Source: Mercenaria mercenaria
Lineage: Eukaryota > Mollusca > Bivalvia > Venerida > Veneridae
Direction of reading: 5' to 3'
Assembly (NCBI RefSeq): GCF_021730395.1
Contig: NC_069368.1
Span: forward strand, 60,331,501-60,395,500
Length of the DNA: 64,000 nt
The notes under the pieces are model-generated. The model was not told the DNA's origin, did no database searches, and saw only the letters and a list, made by a program, of their open reading frames with translations. This document shows, piece after piece, positions 1 through 10,847 of this stretch. Made by a program: the position numbers and the translations under genes. How positions within the stretch are numbered: position 1 is the first letter of the stretch; every line of letters starts with the position of its first letter.

Positions 1-2636
1 TCATCAAAACATGTATTCTAAACATTCTTAGGCAGATACGATTAAATTAGTATACGGACCTACAGCTCTGCCACTTCAAATTCTGTATTTATTTGCTTTT
101 GAATAATATCAAGGTTCAGCTTTGTAGATTTAAGATTTACGAGGCCCCATTAAACTGTAATGAAAATCCGTTAAGGTCAATCTTAGCGGCCATCTTGGAT
201 TTCTCGGATTCGCAAGAGCGGTCAGCAGGCCAAGGTTAGTTTTCATAAACACTGGACATCCCCAACATAATAACCTAGAAATATTTTGTATAGCAGGGGA
301 TGAGGATGCACAAAAATGCATTTTTTAGCTTTACTCGGCTTGACCCCCAAACTATTACGTTTTTATCTCTTTTTACAATGAAAACCAAAAAGCGTTTGTA
401 ACGCTTTACTCGAGGTAAACTGCCTCGATTATAAATATATATGTTTATACAGTAGCATTGAACACTAAATCTTCCGTCGACAGCGAAAAACTTCTATATG
501 ACGCGTTAATCATTTTCCTTAATTTAGCATTTTTAAAATAGTTTAGAAACAAAAACTAAATATTCCAATGTTCATAATATGACCAAACTTCAATTTGAAA
601 AAATTATCATTTTTATACAAACTCTAAAGGTAAAGATTTGAAAGTTTGACTTCATTCGATTTAAAGTATACAAATATTTACAGATTTTGGGTTATTGGGT
701 ATCAAGTTTCTAGTTCTCTTTCAGGTCAGTGGTAAAAAGATTTGAAAAACAAAGTTATGTTTCTGTTAAAACAGTAGCCTTTCAGTTTTTTCCGTCATAA
801 GTGGGTAACTCATTCAAGACAGTGGTAAAATTTGAATCTGCTTTTGTTCAATATAAGAAGACTTTGAAACGTCTTGTAATGGTGGATATTTGATAACACT
901 TATCTTTGTTTAAAACAGACGTTGAAACGTGATCGGCATTCAGAATGGATTATGTTTCAGGAAGTTTATAGGATGTGGTTTTGAAATAGTAGCGTATTGT
1001 TCAGTTTGTTTTTGCCCAACAGTAATTCGTTAAAGTCAGTTTCATAAAGAATTTTACTACGTTTTCGAAATTTGAATAAGAATTTAATGTTGTAACTATG
1101 CATTTAGGCTCTTGGACTTCCTTGATACTTTGCAAGAAGTCCCAATTTAGATTAACCAATCTAAATGCACGAAAATAACATACCTATATTCGCCACAAGA
1201 ATAATGGGTTGCTTTCTATGATAATCAGAAATTAAACAAAATGACTGTCAGGTTAATAAACTTTTCAAAATCTCAATGGAACAGCTAAAAGACCTGTCCG
1301 CGTTAAACTGTTATTCGACTAACGATAAAAAAAAATCATGAATCTTTTTTGAAAATATCCATATATATGCAGGGGAAAATAATATAATCGATCGTATCGA
1401 TTTAATTTTGATCATTACCGTTTTGAATGATTACCGAAAGAAAGTCAGCTAGACCACGAGTGCAGTCAGGCCTTCATGTATCTTTCTATACAAACCATAT
1501 AGTGAATACAGTGACATAAATGCGTTTAATTAAGCTGAGAGAATATTGAAAAGTGACGCACTCAAAACACATTACATAATGGAGTTACAGTATTACATGG
1601 ATTAAGAGGACAAAAACATGGCGAAGTTATGCTGTAATAATTTTCAAAAATGCAACTTCATGTAAGTTTGAAAAAATAACAATTTGTAACGTGCAATTTT
1701 ACATGAAATGAGTATAAGAAAAAAGTATTAGTCAAGATTGAAAATACTTCAAATATTCTAATTTTGTCGTATAGATAAACACGTTATAGCTATCTCAAAC
1801 AGAACAAATTACATAATAATCTAATCTATACACTCGCTCTTGAAGTTGACAGTTTATGCAGTTTAAGAAACGTTTGTACAAACCAGGTGAGTGCAAATTG
1901 CATTTTTTTTAATTGTTTACTTTTAAGGAGTTGAAGTACATACTTTTCGTTTATCTTTGAAATTTGCAATTTCAAGTAACGTTACGTTATTTTGTCTGCA
2001 ATTATTGTGGGATTTAATTAGAAGTATATTCATATAAGTCTGTATCAGAAAAAAAAGATAAGATATCGTAGATTGATACTTCTGTTTTGACGTTAGCACA
2101 TTATCAGTGGTAAATAAATGTAAGATAAAAAGAGGATATAGTCATTTTATCCCGTACTCTTAAGGAAGATAAAAATAGTTCTGCACTTCTGTATAGGTAA
2201 GAGGATATCCATGTTTGTTCAGTTTTACAAATTTTGTCAGTGGCAGCAGGATATATTGATAACTATGTGAAAAACAACCACTATTCAGATTTTATCAAAT
2301 TTATTTAGGTACAATAGGTAAGTGAAACCAAACAAACGTCATATTTTTCAGTAAGCTGGACTGGATTTATAGAAAACGTTATGTTTAGATTATGACAAAA
2401 ATGTAGTTTGAATATTTTTCTTGAGGAAGTTGGTTATCTTTATTGTTTTGCTCAATTTATGGAAAAATGTAGAATATATATCTCAAAGTCATATATTTAT
2501 CCAATTTATGGCTTTGATTCTTTACATGAACTTCAAGTGTCCTTTACATTCTTTTCAGATAAGAAATTGTACGGCGCGACTTAATGCACATGATGCAGTA
2601 AACAATATTGCTTTATTTATAAAAATAACAATTACT
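1..2636. other. AT-rich non-coding stretch
   Basis: No convincing coding region, RNA gene or repeat was seen here. Open frames are short and carry no recognisable motif. It could be intergenic, or intron and 5' UTR sequence belonging to the fucosyltransferase at 6.3 kb, whose leader exon must lie somewhere upstream. Confidence 0.5.
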
Positions 2637-3340
2637 GACAGTACGATGATGATAACACGACAGTACGATGATGATAACGCGACAGTACGATGGTGATAAC
2701 GTGACAATACGATGATGATAACGTGACAGTACGATGATGATAACACGACAGTACGATGATGATAACGCGACAGTACGATGGTGATAACGTGACAATACGA
2801 TGATGATAACGTGACAGTACGATGATGATAACGCGACAGTACGATGATGATAACGTGACAGTACGATAATGATAACGTGACAGTACGATGATGATAACAC
2901 GACAGTACGATGATGATAACGCGACAGTACGATGATGATAACGTGACAGTACGACGTGATAACACGATAGTACGATAGTGAAATTGCGATACTTCGATAA
3001 CGAAAACGCGATAAAACGACAGTACGATGCATGATGATAACGCGAAAGTACGTAGGATGATGATAACTCAACAGTTCCATGGTGATAACAAGATAGTATA
3101 ATAATGAAATTGCGAAATCACGATACTTCAATAACGGAAACGCGATATTACGATAGTTCAATGGTGAAAACGCAACGATAAGATGGTGAAAACGCGATAG
3201 TATATCGCATTATCACCATCGTATTATCGCGTTTTCGCTATATTTTATATATTTTCGTGTTATCATCATCGTGTTGTTGCGTATTCGTTATTGTAGTTTC
3301 GTGATTTCGCGTTTTCGTCATCGTACTATCAAGTATCGCG
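2637..3340. repeat. 22-bp minisatellite with an inverted right arm
   Basis: From 2637 to about 2956 a 22-bp unit based on GACAGTACGATGATGATAAC repeats about 14-15 times, with single-base variants (acg/aca, gatgatg/gatggtg). From 2957 to 3192 it decays into shorter, irregular cousins. At about 3201 the sequence turns round (GCGATA GTA TATCGC) and the same motifs run as reverse complement (atcatcatcgt, cgcgtt) to about 3335. Because 22 is not a multiple of 3 and the unit has no stop on the minus strand, all three minus frames stay open, giving repetitive ORFs of 136 and 182 codons that are almost certainly not genes. Confidence 0.9.
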
Positions 3341-3793
3341 TTTCAGATCAACACATTCAAAAACAATGACCCTAACAGAATTTCGTAATCGTCTGCAAAA
3401 AAATTTGATTTTTTTTCCGGCCACAGACCGGGGTGAAAGGTCATTTAACAGCTGATTAAAACTGTACATTTTGATTAGTGGATAAAAAATTCCACAGGTT
3501 TCCAAATGGAATAGATAATATTTTTTAAGGGGTGTGCATGTGCTCTGAGCTGTATTGTTAGACAGTACAATCCGTTGCAAGTCTCCTGTGGAAATAGCTT
3601 GTAAAACGTCATAACCTGAGTTCAACTCTGCCACTCTGGATCGGAGTGATGTACAGTCAACTGGTCCCCTAGTCAGCTCGTCCCCCAATCAACTCATTCC
3701 CATTTTGGTCATTTCGTATCCCTTTACTATTTCAAATATGGTCATTTCGCACCCCCTCCCCTCCCCGTCCCCATTTCTCTTTCTCTCCTTTTA
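3341..3793. other. Non-coding, no feature recognised
   Basis: No gene seen. A short phrase (ggtcatttcg) occurs twice between 3700 and 3750, followed by a C-rich run. Nothing else stands out. Confidence 0.4.
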
Positions 3794-3898
3794 GGTCGAC
3801 TTTTCGAAGAAAAAGTAGAGCTACTGCACTCGCCCCATTGAATTTTGACAGAGTTTAAGGCCCCTTTTAACTTAGTTTATTTTGGTTAAAGTTTTTAA
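3794..3898 (+). mobile_element. 5' end of a hairpin-ended element (GTCGAC type)
   Basis: The sequence opens with a hairpin (TCGACTTTTC / GAAAAAGT) followed by AGAGCTACTGCACTCG, the same opening seen at 30677 and, on the minus strand, at 62517 and 63065. The body shares gccccttttaacttag and ggttaaagttttt with internal repeats of that family. It is cut off by the G-rich repeat at 3899. Confidence 0.55.
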
Positions 3899-4155
3899 GG
3901 GCTATTCCAGAATTAACTGTATGGGGGGGGGGGGGTGGGGGGAGGGGGTCGCACGGCACCCGAATTTTTTATTGATGGGTGGTGGGGTCCATACAAAAAT
4001 CGTAATTATGGGTGGTGGGGTCCATCAGAAATGAATAATTATGGGTAGTGGGCTTCACAAAAATAATCTATATCTTAGGTGGTGGGTAAGTTGTATAAAA
4101 ATAAAAAATTGTAGGGGGTGGGTGTTTGATCATCTCTCTTAATTAATTCCGGACA
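3899..4155. repeat. G-rich repeat with short inverted ends
   Basis: A near-pure G run (about 3923-3950) is followed by a tandem of roughly 45 bp built on attatgggtggtggggtc. The block is bracketed by CCAGAATTAA on the left and TTAATTCCGG on the right, which are near reverse complements, so it looks like a small MITE-type unit. A second patch of the same repeat sits at 4366-4480, on the far side of the SAM-like exon. Confidence 0.6.
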
Positions 4156-4164
4156 GAGTACAAG

Positions 4165-4352
4165 TCGCTAACGAACCGCAAATTTTGACCTCGCCGACCG
4201 TCAACAACTGTACAGACATTACCTCCTTGACGTGCACATGCACAGAGTGATCAAGCGAGCATGTGCCACCATGTGGAAAAACTGGAGCACAGAAGAGATG
4301 GCGAAATGGCTGCACAATGCTGGATTTGGGGATCTGATTGGGAAATTTCGAG
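4165..4352 (+). CDS. Exon-like fragment: N-terminal part of a SAM domain
   Basis: An ATG at 4271 sits in a strong start context (gccaccATG) and opens a frame of 27 codons ending at a splice-donor-like GAG|GTATAA (4352/4353). The peptide has the SAM-domain helix 1-2 signature: W-S-T-E-E near the start, K-W-L, G-F, then L-I-x-K-F. The same frame is open upstream to about 4165 and reads a natural-looking sequence (LADRQQLYRHYLLDVHM), so the ATG may be internal. SAM domains are protein-protein interaction modules; which protein this belongs to cannot be told. It is flanked on both sides by G-rich repeat, so it may be a captured exon carried by a repeat rather than a resident gene. No following exon was identified. 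Confidence 0.45.
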
Positions 4353-4365
4353 GTATAAAACGAAT

Positions 4366-4480
4366 TCAGGTTGATGTTGGGAAATATTTTTTATAGATGG
4401 TGGGGTCAGAGAAAAATTAATTATTATAGGTGGTGGGGGTTGGAGGAAAATAAATAATTATGGGTGGTGGGTATTTTCAA
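4366..4480. repeat. G-rich tandem repeat, second patch
   Basis: About three units of attataggtggtggggtt type, the same motif as 3899-4155. Together the two patches bracket the SAM-like exon. Confidence 0.55.
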
Positions 4481-5699
4481 AAAGTGCCTTCCTTCCGTCC
4501 GGCGTCCGTCCTGCTCCTGTCCGTCCGTCCGTCGTCCGTCCACACTTTACTTCAAACAACATCTCTGAAACCAACTGGTAGAAGTTGATGAAACTTGGCC
4601 TGGATGTTCCTTGGATGATCAACTTCAAAAACTGTTGAAAGACTTAAATTCCACACAGAACTCTGGTTGCCATGGCAACCGAAAGGAAAAACCTTAAAAA
4701 TCTTCTTGTCCAAAACCGCAAGGCGTAGAGCCTCGATATTTGGCATGTGACATCATCTAATAGTCTTCTATGAAGATTATACAAATTATGCCCCTGGGGT
4801 GAAGAGAGACCCCAACCCGGGGTCCTAAGCTTTACATAGAGTTATATAGGAAAAAAAAACATTAGAATTTTTCTTGAATGAAATTGCAAAGCCTAGGCTT
4901 TTGATATTTGGTACTGTGTTGCATTGCCTAGTGGTCCACTACCAAAATTGTTCAAATTATGTCCCGCGGGTGAAAAGAGGCCCTGCCCTGGGGGTCCCAA
5001 GTTTTACATAGACTTATCATAATGATAGGAAAAAAATAAAAATCTTCTTGTCTGAAAGTTCCAGACCTAGGCCTTTGATATGTGGTATGTAGCATTGTTT
5101 AGTGGTTCTCTAACAAGATTGTTCAAATTATGCCCCTGGGGTGAAAAGAGGCCCCGCCCCGGGGTACACTTGTATATGAGTTATCTAGGAAAAATACTTC
5201 AAAAATTATCTGATCACATTTCCTAGACTGTTTAATTATAATTACCTATTGAACCCATGTAATTAGGGGTCACTTGACTGTGACCTTGACCTACTTTTCG
5301 TTTTTGAAGTTATTTGGACCGCCTGTATAATTTTTCATACAGATTTCAATACTTTTGAATAGTCTTTATCGTGACCTACTGACCTAGTTTCTTGCTTTTG
5401 AAGATACAGCATGGAAATTTGGACCATGTGTATATCTTTTGATACAGATTTCAATATTCATCTTTAATATTCGTAACTCGACCTACTGACCTACTTTCTT
5501 GTTTTTGAAGCTACAGCAAAGAGATTTGGACCACCTGTATAATTTTTAACATATTTCAGTAATTATCTTGAATATTCTTTACCATGACCATCTCGCCTAG
5601 TTTTTTTGTTTTTGTTTTTGAAGCTTTAGCAAAGATTTTTTTTCAAGCAAGCAATTAAACTCAGGTGAGCGATATAGGGCCATCATGGCCCTCTTGTTT
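4481..5699 (+). mobile_element. Hairpin-ended element with tandem core (CTCTTGTTT end)
   Basis: It begins in a gtccgtccgtcc run, then has about three copies of a 165-190 bp unit (aaattatgcccctggggtga, aaaatcttcttg, gaagattgttcaaatt) and about three copies of a second unit of roughly 120 bp (gacctactgacctag, tttttgaagctacagc). It ends with caggtgagcgatatagg, the hairpin GGGCC ATCAT GGCCC and CTCTTGTTT at 5676-5699. The first unit type matches the element at 19290-20355. No protein is encoded. I read it as a non-autonomous Helitron/Helentron-like element; that assignment is inference. Confidence 0.6.
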
Positions 5700-6304
5700 A
5701 AAGATACTTCTTGTTTTTATTACCTCATTTTAAATGTAAGTTATATTGGAAATTATTTTCTTTATGTGACGAACTTTGCAGTAAACAGCTGTTTGTTGTC
5801 GCTTTTATGTTTTATTAGCGTTTTGCAGTTTATAAGCAGTTTAGGAAAATTGAAAGTTTTAAATTGACTGTAAATTGTTTTAGATTGAACACTATTAAGG
5901 AGAAGATGTACTTCAATTTGGAAATAATCATGTTTTAGGAAATGATTTGTTTATCTGTTTTGCAAAAAAAAAAAAAATAATAATAAAAAAAATGATATAG
6001 TGTGTTATGTGTATCAAGATAACATTCCTGTTGGGGAAATTTATTTCATTAAATAAATACAGGACATGAGGTTTTATCGATTGTAGCTCTTTATGTTTCA
6101 AAACAATTGTGCTGTTTTCTTGATGTGTTTCACACGAAACCAGCGTCATTTCACTGATAAAAACGGGAAAAGGACCTTGAAGAAACTTTACAACAGGTTT
6201 ATTTTATTATTCATTCTCAGAAAAAATTTCTTTATAAATAAAAATAATTATGATTAGTTAATTTTATGGACTGGTTGGTCAGCGTCAACTACACGTAAGC
6301 TTCT

Positions 6305-6326
6305 TTTCTTTTCTTTTTTTTTCCAG
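6305..6326 (+). promoter_or_regulatory. Splice acceptor upstream of the fucosyltransferase start
   Basis: A long pyrimidine tract (tttcttttttttttccag) ends in AG three bases before the ATG at 6330. This implies a non-coding leader exon further upstream, with the whole coding sequence in the next exon. The donor was not located. Confidence 0.7.
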
Positions 6327-6329
6327 GAT

Positions 6330-7565
6330 ATGTTACTAGCACTGAAACGTGCAAACGTCTGTGTGTGTTTTTCATTATCTGTGTGTTCGGTGGTGGCGGT
6401 GGTATTGATGGTCTACTTCCTCAACACGCAACTCGTTTTAACTACCGGTAAAATTGACATAGAAACAAGCCATAGAAGAACGTTTTCAAAGGATGTCGTG
6501 TCAAAATCCAGCTCAGAGAAAAAACAATCTAACATGTTGTCACCACACATAAATCCAGTGTTTCATATTGACATGTCTCGGACTAACCTCTTAATTCTCT
6601 TTTGGGATGCCCCGGACTGGTTTAAAAGATGGACCTATTTTGCAGGTACGAATCAGTGTCGACACTACACGAACTGTGAGCATTCTTTTGACCTCTCACT
6701 TTTAAATGTGAGTCAGGCAGTAGTTTTTAATTTGCCGCATAGAGGAATTAACAACAAACCGCCTGTGAACTTTAGAAAACCAAATCAAGCTTGGGTGTTT
6801 TTCACGTTAGAATCTCCTTTACACCTTAACTCTATTTACAGAAGTGCAGAGTGGCATAATATGTTTAACTGGTCTTGGTCGTATCACCCAAATGCGGATA
6901 TATTTCATCCGTATGGGGTTCTAGTGAAAAAACAGCATCTGCAACACAGAAATTACTCTACCATTTTCAGAAAGAAAACAAAGACCGCCGCATGGTTGGT
7001 AAGCAATTGCAATGCTCCAAGCAGAAGAAATGACTATGTAACGATTTTAAAACGCTACATTGATGTGGATGTATTCGGCCGATGTGGACAAGAGGCTCCT
7101 GAAAATATTGAAAGTGTTATAAGTGAACAATACAAGTTTTATCTTGGTTTCGAAAATTCTCTCTGTGAGAATTACATGACTGAAAAGGTATTCCGTTACT
7201 ACAAATATGATGTTATTACAGTTCTTAGAGGAAACACTAAGTATCAGGATTATCTTCCAAGCGGTTCCTTCATAGATACAGCAAACTTTTCCTCTATTGC
7301 AGCACTTGCTCAGTACATGAAGGATCTTGGAGAAAATGAAGAGAAATACGTCAGCTTTTTAAAAGTTAAAGACAAGTTTACAGTATATGAACGAGAATTT
7401 CTTTACAAGGATGCTTTATGCAATCTTTGTGAAAAAATAAACAACATGGATCAGAATAGACGGACCTACGACGATATATTCAAATGGCTAGGACAATGCC
7501 ATAACGCTAGAGATTTGACAGAAAATTCTACTTTCGATATTTCAGAAAATGTTGGAATTCATTGA
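6330..7565 (+). CDS. Alpha-(1,3)-fucosyltransferase, GT10 family (type C-like)
   Basis: A 411-residue Golgi-type enzyme expected to transfer fucose from GDP-fucose to N-acetylglucosamine-containing glycans or core GlcNAc. It has a short cytosolic tail with Lys and Arg, one membrane anchor at about residues 11-37 (type II topology), a stem to about 80, then the catalytic region. GT10 motifs seen in order: QAWVFFTLESP (153-163), FNWSWSYHPNADIFHPYG (179-196), AAWLVSNCN (220-228), VDVFGRCG (246-253) and the nucleotide-binding FENSLCENYMTEK (274-286), followed by the YYKYDVITVLRG stretch typical of invertebrate type-C-like members. N-glycosylation sites include NVS (126), NWS (180), NYS (208) and NFS (319). 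Length is normal and no break was seen. The start lies just after a splice acceptor, so the coding region is a single exon. Bivalves usually carry many GT10 paralogues, so exact linkage specificity cannot be assigned. Confidence 0.95.
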   Translation: MLLALKRANVCVCFSLSVCSVVAVVLMVYFLNTQLVLTTGKIDIETSHRRTFSKDVVSKSSSEKKQSNMLSPHINPVFHIDMSRTNLLILFWDAPDWFKRWTYFAGTNQCRHYTNCEHSFDLSLLNVSQAVVFNLPHRGINNKPPVNFRKPNQAWVFFTLESPLHLNSIYRSAEWHNMFNWSWSYHPNADIFHPYGVLVKKQHLQHRNYSTIFRKKTKTAAWLVSNCNAPSRRNDYVTILKRYIDVDVFGRCGQEAPENIESVISEQYKFYLGFENSLCENYMTEKVFRYYKYDVITVLRGNTKYQDYLPSGSFIDTANFSSIAALAQYMKDLGENEEKYVSFLKVKDKFTVYEREFLYKDALCNLCEKINNMDQNRRTYDDIFKWLGQCHNARDLTENSTFDISENVGIH

Positions 7566-7653
7566 GTTAACTGCAATAACTGAAACTTAAAATCAAATAA
7601 GTTGTGTCTTTTTATCATTTTCCTGTGTGCATCTTACCAACTTGAAATGTTAG

Positions 7654-7659
7654 AATAAA
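7654..7659 (+). terminator. Poly(A) signal AATAAA of the fucosyltransferase
   Basis: AATAAA lies about 90 bp after the TGA stop, in a short AT-rich 3' UTR. It is the first canonical signal downstream. Confidence 0.7.
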
Positions 7660-7778
7660 CATATTCCAAACGAGCATTATTTCAGAGATGTCAACTCTTT
7701 ACTACATTGTACCCTTGGGTTTCTAGAATAAGGTTTAATTGAAAATTATAGATAAAATATAGGTATCAATTAAAAATA

Positions 7779-8170
7779 AGAGGGTAAAGATGGCCCTAGG
7801 TCGCTCAACTGAGAAACACATCATAACAGTGTAAACATGTAGGCTTATGACAAAAGGGATTTCATGGAGACAAAAATTATAACCAATTCTCATTAAGATG
7901 GCATCTTGAGTGTTAACAAGTATTTTCTTTGATTTGACCTAGTGACCAAGTTTTTTAACCCACGTCCCATATTTGTGCTTGTCCAAGATTCCATAATAAC
8001 AAACATTCTGAAAGCTTCGGGCAGATTGGAGCAAAAAGGTGGCCGTGTATACAAGCTTTTCCTTTGATTTGACATAGTGACATAGTTTTGGGCCCCACGT
8101 GACCCAGATTCGAAATAATTCAAGACTTTATGGTAAAAAAAATTCTGATCAAGTTTTATGAAGATAAAAG
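7779..8170 (-). mobile_element. Hairpin-ended element, minus strand, 5' truncated
   Basis: Read on the minus strand it ends in gttgagcgacctagggccatct...ccctctta, a decayed form of the GGGCC/GGCCC hairpin plus CTCTT end. The body carries the gacctagtgaccaag and tgacatagtgacat phrases of the 145-bp core units seen at 39098-41132. The 5' hairpin is absent. Confidence 0.5.
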
Positions 8171-8359
8171 AAACCAGAGACAGTAGCAGATGGTTACATA
8201 ATAAGTGTGACAGCTGACAAACAGTTCAAACACTAAATGTTTCTTCAGTATTTTAAAATTGGGTGGAAAAAATCACACAGACAATTGGAGCATTAGGTGA
8301 TAGCAATTTGGGAAACCTCTTTATAATGGTTACCGGTATATCAAATAATTCTAGTATTA

Positions 8360-8944
8360 AAGTATTAGTGTTAAACCTAAAACGAACTACCTGAAACAAA
8401 CATTTAGCTACAAAGCTGCACACATATGGAATTCACTTCCTTCTTACATTAAACTTCATAATAATAATATAACTACTTTCAAGCATAATTTAAAGAATTT
8501 TCTCTTGTTACAATAGTTTTTAGCAATTAATTACTTGTAATTACAAGAATTTTGTTGAATTGATGTTACTATATTCTATTCCAATAATAATAATATTCAT
8601 ACTATCTTATTATTCAAATCTGGAACTATTTATTATCTTATGGGACAGACTTTCTTTTTTGTATGTATCTTAATTGTCATGTATAATCATTGTGACGCAT
8701 GGTAATTATTTTAAAACATAGTTATTGTTACATTACGTTTATTTAAGACTTCTTTAATTTGAGACGTGTTTGTCGAGAAAATTTAAGTAATTCTGAAATT
8801 GTATTTTTGTATAAATGTTAAATTATAAATTGACTGTATGATTGTGTGTATGTGTGAATGTATATCAGTTGAAGGCCATACTGGAAATAAGTTGTAAAAT
8901 ATCTGTATTTGTACACTTAGTATGTCACCTTCAGAAAATAAAGC

Positions 8945-8975
<31 letters not shown>

Positions 8976-8976
8976 A
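8360..8976 (+). mobile_element. 5'-truncated LINE: end of ORF2, 3' UTR and (ATT)n tail
   Basis: At about 8370-8516 one frame reads TFSYKAAHIWNSLPSYIK and ends at a stop at 8514. This is the C-terminal end of a non-LTR reverse transcriptase ORF, where the family pattern is YxxAxxxWNSLP followed by a short K-rich tail. A 3' UTR follows with aataaagc, then a pure ATT run at 8948-8974, the usual simple-repeat tail of such LINEs. Everything upstream of the last 50 or so codons is missing, as expected from incomplete reverse transcription. Confidence 0.75.
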
Positions 8977-9890
8977 AGTACAGTAAAATATAGTCTCACT
9001 GAATTCAGTTCTGAAGCTCAATATTATGTTGATACTAGAAAAACAAAGAGAAGTTTGTTATTCAATTGAAAACTAAATACATGCATCAGCAAAACATGAA
9101 ATCAGTTTCAAATTCTTGATTCAAATATTTCTATACAAACTACTTCAAAGAAATGGTATACATTCAGGTATAGAATTAAGAAAGCATGTGCTTTGATTAC
9201 TCTACTAGAACTTTAAGTGAGTTTTTATTTAATAATGTCATTAACAGTATATCAGTAGAATTACTAACAAATAAATTTGAAAATGTATGATAATAACACA
9301 AATAAAACAAGAGAACACCCTGGTCAGCAAGGAGGTATTATCCCAGGAAGAGATCCACTTCTACATTGGTAATTTTTTGAAAATGAAAGTTAAATTTCTG
9401 TATGAATTATAATCTTAAGCATTGTTATTCAAATGAATGCTTACTTTGACTTTTACTAAGAAATTGTTAAGACAATTAACAACAAAATATGTGGAATCCA
9501 AAGAATTGAGCAAAAAATATGTCTTCACCAATGGCACTTACCCGGTACAGCTGAACACCTACATTACCCACAACATAAAGTCTGATTCAGTATTCAGGAA
9601 AAAATTAAGATCTGTTTTAAGTATAAATAAATGCAATTTTTTAATTTGAAGATTGGGTACCGTACAATTCTTTGCAGAATTCTAGTGCATTAAAAATATA
9701 TAATTCTTCTGTTATAAATAAAGATCAGCAGGAAAGGAGCGCTCCAATTGAAGATTCCTGAAAGAACATAATGATAGCACATTGAATACATTAATAACAT
9801 TTGCTGTTTTTATGTACATTCTGATCAAATTTCATCAATATCCTACTTAAAATGCAGCCCCTATTGCAAGCACACGGATGTTTTTATTAG
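8977..9890. other. Non-coding, no clear feature
   Basis: No gene recognised. At 9308-9345, aacaagagaacaccctgg resembles the 3' tip of a minus-strand hairpin-ended element (reverse complement gttctcttgtt), but no body could be followed. Confidence 0.35.
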
Positions 9891-9894
9891 TCCT

Positions 9895-10495
9895 CTACTG
9901 GTTGAAAACCAGTTTCGGGGACTATAGGAATGCGCTCAGTTTCCGTCCGTCATTCCGTCCTTCCGTCATTCTGTCATTCCATCCTTCCGTCCGTCCGCAA
10001 TTTCGTGTCCGGTCCATAATTCTGTCATCCATGAAGGGATTTTAATATAATTTGGCACAAATGTTCCTCATGATGAGGCGACGTGCCATCGCAAGACCCG
10101 GACCCCTAGCTTAAAGGTCAAGGTCACAATTGGAAGTCAAAAGTCAACAGGGCTTTTTTCCTGTCCGGTCCATAACTCTGCCATCCATGTAAGGATTTTA
10201 ATATTACTTGGCACAAATGTACCTCATAATAAGACGATGTGTCATGCTCAACTTTCAGACCCCTAGCTCATAGGTCAAGGTCACACTTGGCAGTCAAGTG
10301 TTAACATGGCATGAACAGGGTCCGTTTCGTGTCCGGTCCATAACTCTGTCATTCATGAAGGGATTTTAATATCACTTTACACAAATGTTCCCCATGATGA
10401 GACGACGTGTCATGCAGAAATCCCAGTCCCCTGGCTCAAAGATCAAGGTCACAATTGGAGATCAAAAAAGACTAGACGGGCACCTGTGTTTTATA
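9895..10495 (+). mobile_element. Hairpin-ended element (CCTCTACTGGTT type)
   Basis: It opens with a hairpin, CTACTGGTT GA AAACCAGT, nested in AGTCCTC...GGGGACT, then a tccgtccgtc run. About three copies follow of a roughly 150-bp unit containing gtccggtccataactctg, aagggattttaatat and ttggcacaaatgttcc, with aggtcaaggtcaca. The 3' end is unclear and placed near 10495. Confidence 0.55.
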
Positions 10496-10847
10496 CTTCT
10501 TTGATGGAAGTGACTAGGGATACGCCAGAAGCGCCCGTGACTTTTTTAACCTAACAGTCACAGTTGGAAACTTTTTCTTGCTTTTTTACCATCTAAATTT
10601 GAGAAATTATATAAATTGGAATGCATAATATGTCGGTCACCTTTGATGTATGCAACATTAAACGTCTGACTTAATTAATTCAATGATTTTATAGGAGAAT
10701 CGGTTCTGATAGTCTGAGTTATTCCCCTTTGTTACAGACACGCCATTGACTACCGCTGAGGGTGAGGATAAAAAAATAACGTTCAATCCTTAGGCTACTT
10801 AAAATAACGTTATATCCGAACAGTACCCGAATCAAACAAGAAAGTAA

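Noticed and set aside
2637-2956. CRISPR array
   Set aside because: Units are directly tandem with no spacers, and the genome is eukaryotic.
2555-3161. Minus-strand ORFs of 136 and 182 codons, rich in Tyr, His, Ser and Val
   Set aside because: They are readings of the 22-bp minisatellite, which lacks stops on that strand in all frames; the peptide repeat has period 22 residues, as expected from an artefact.
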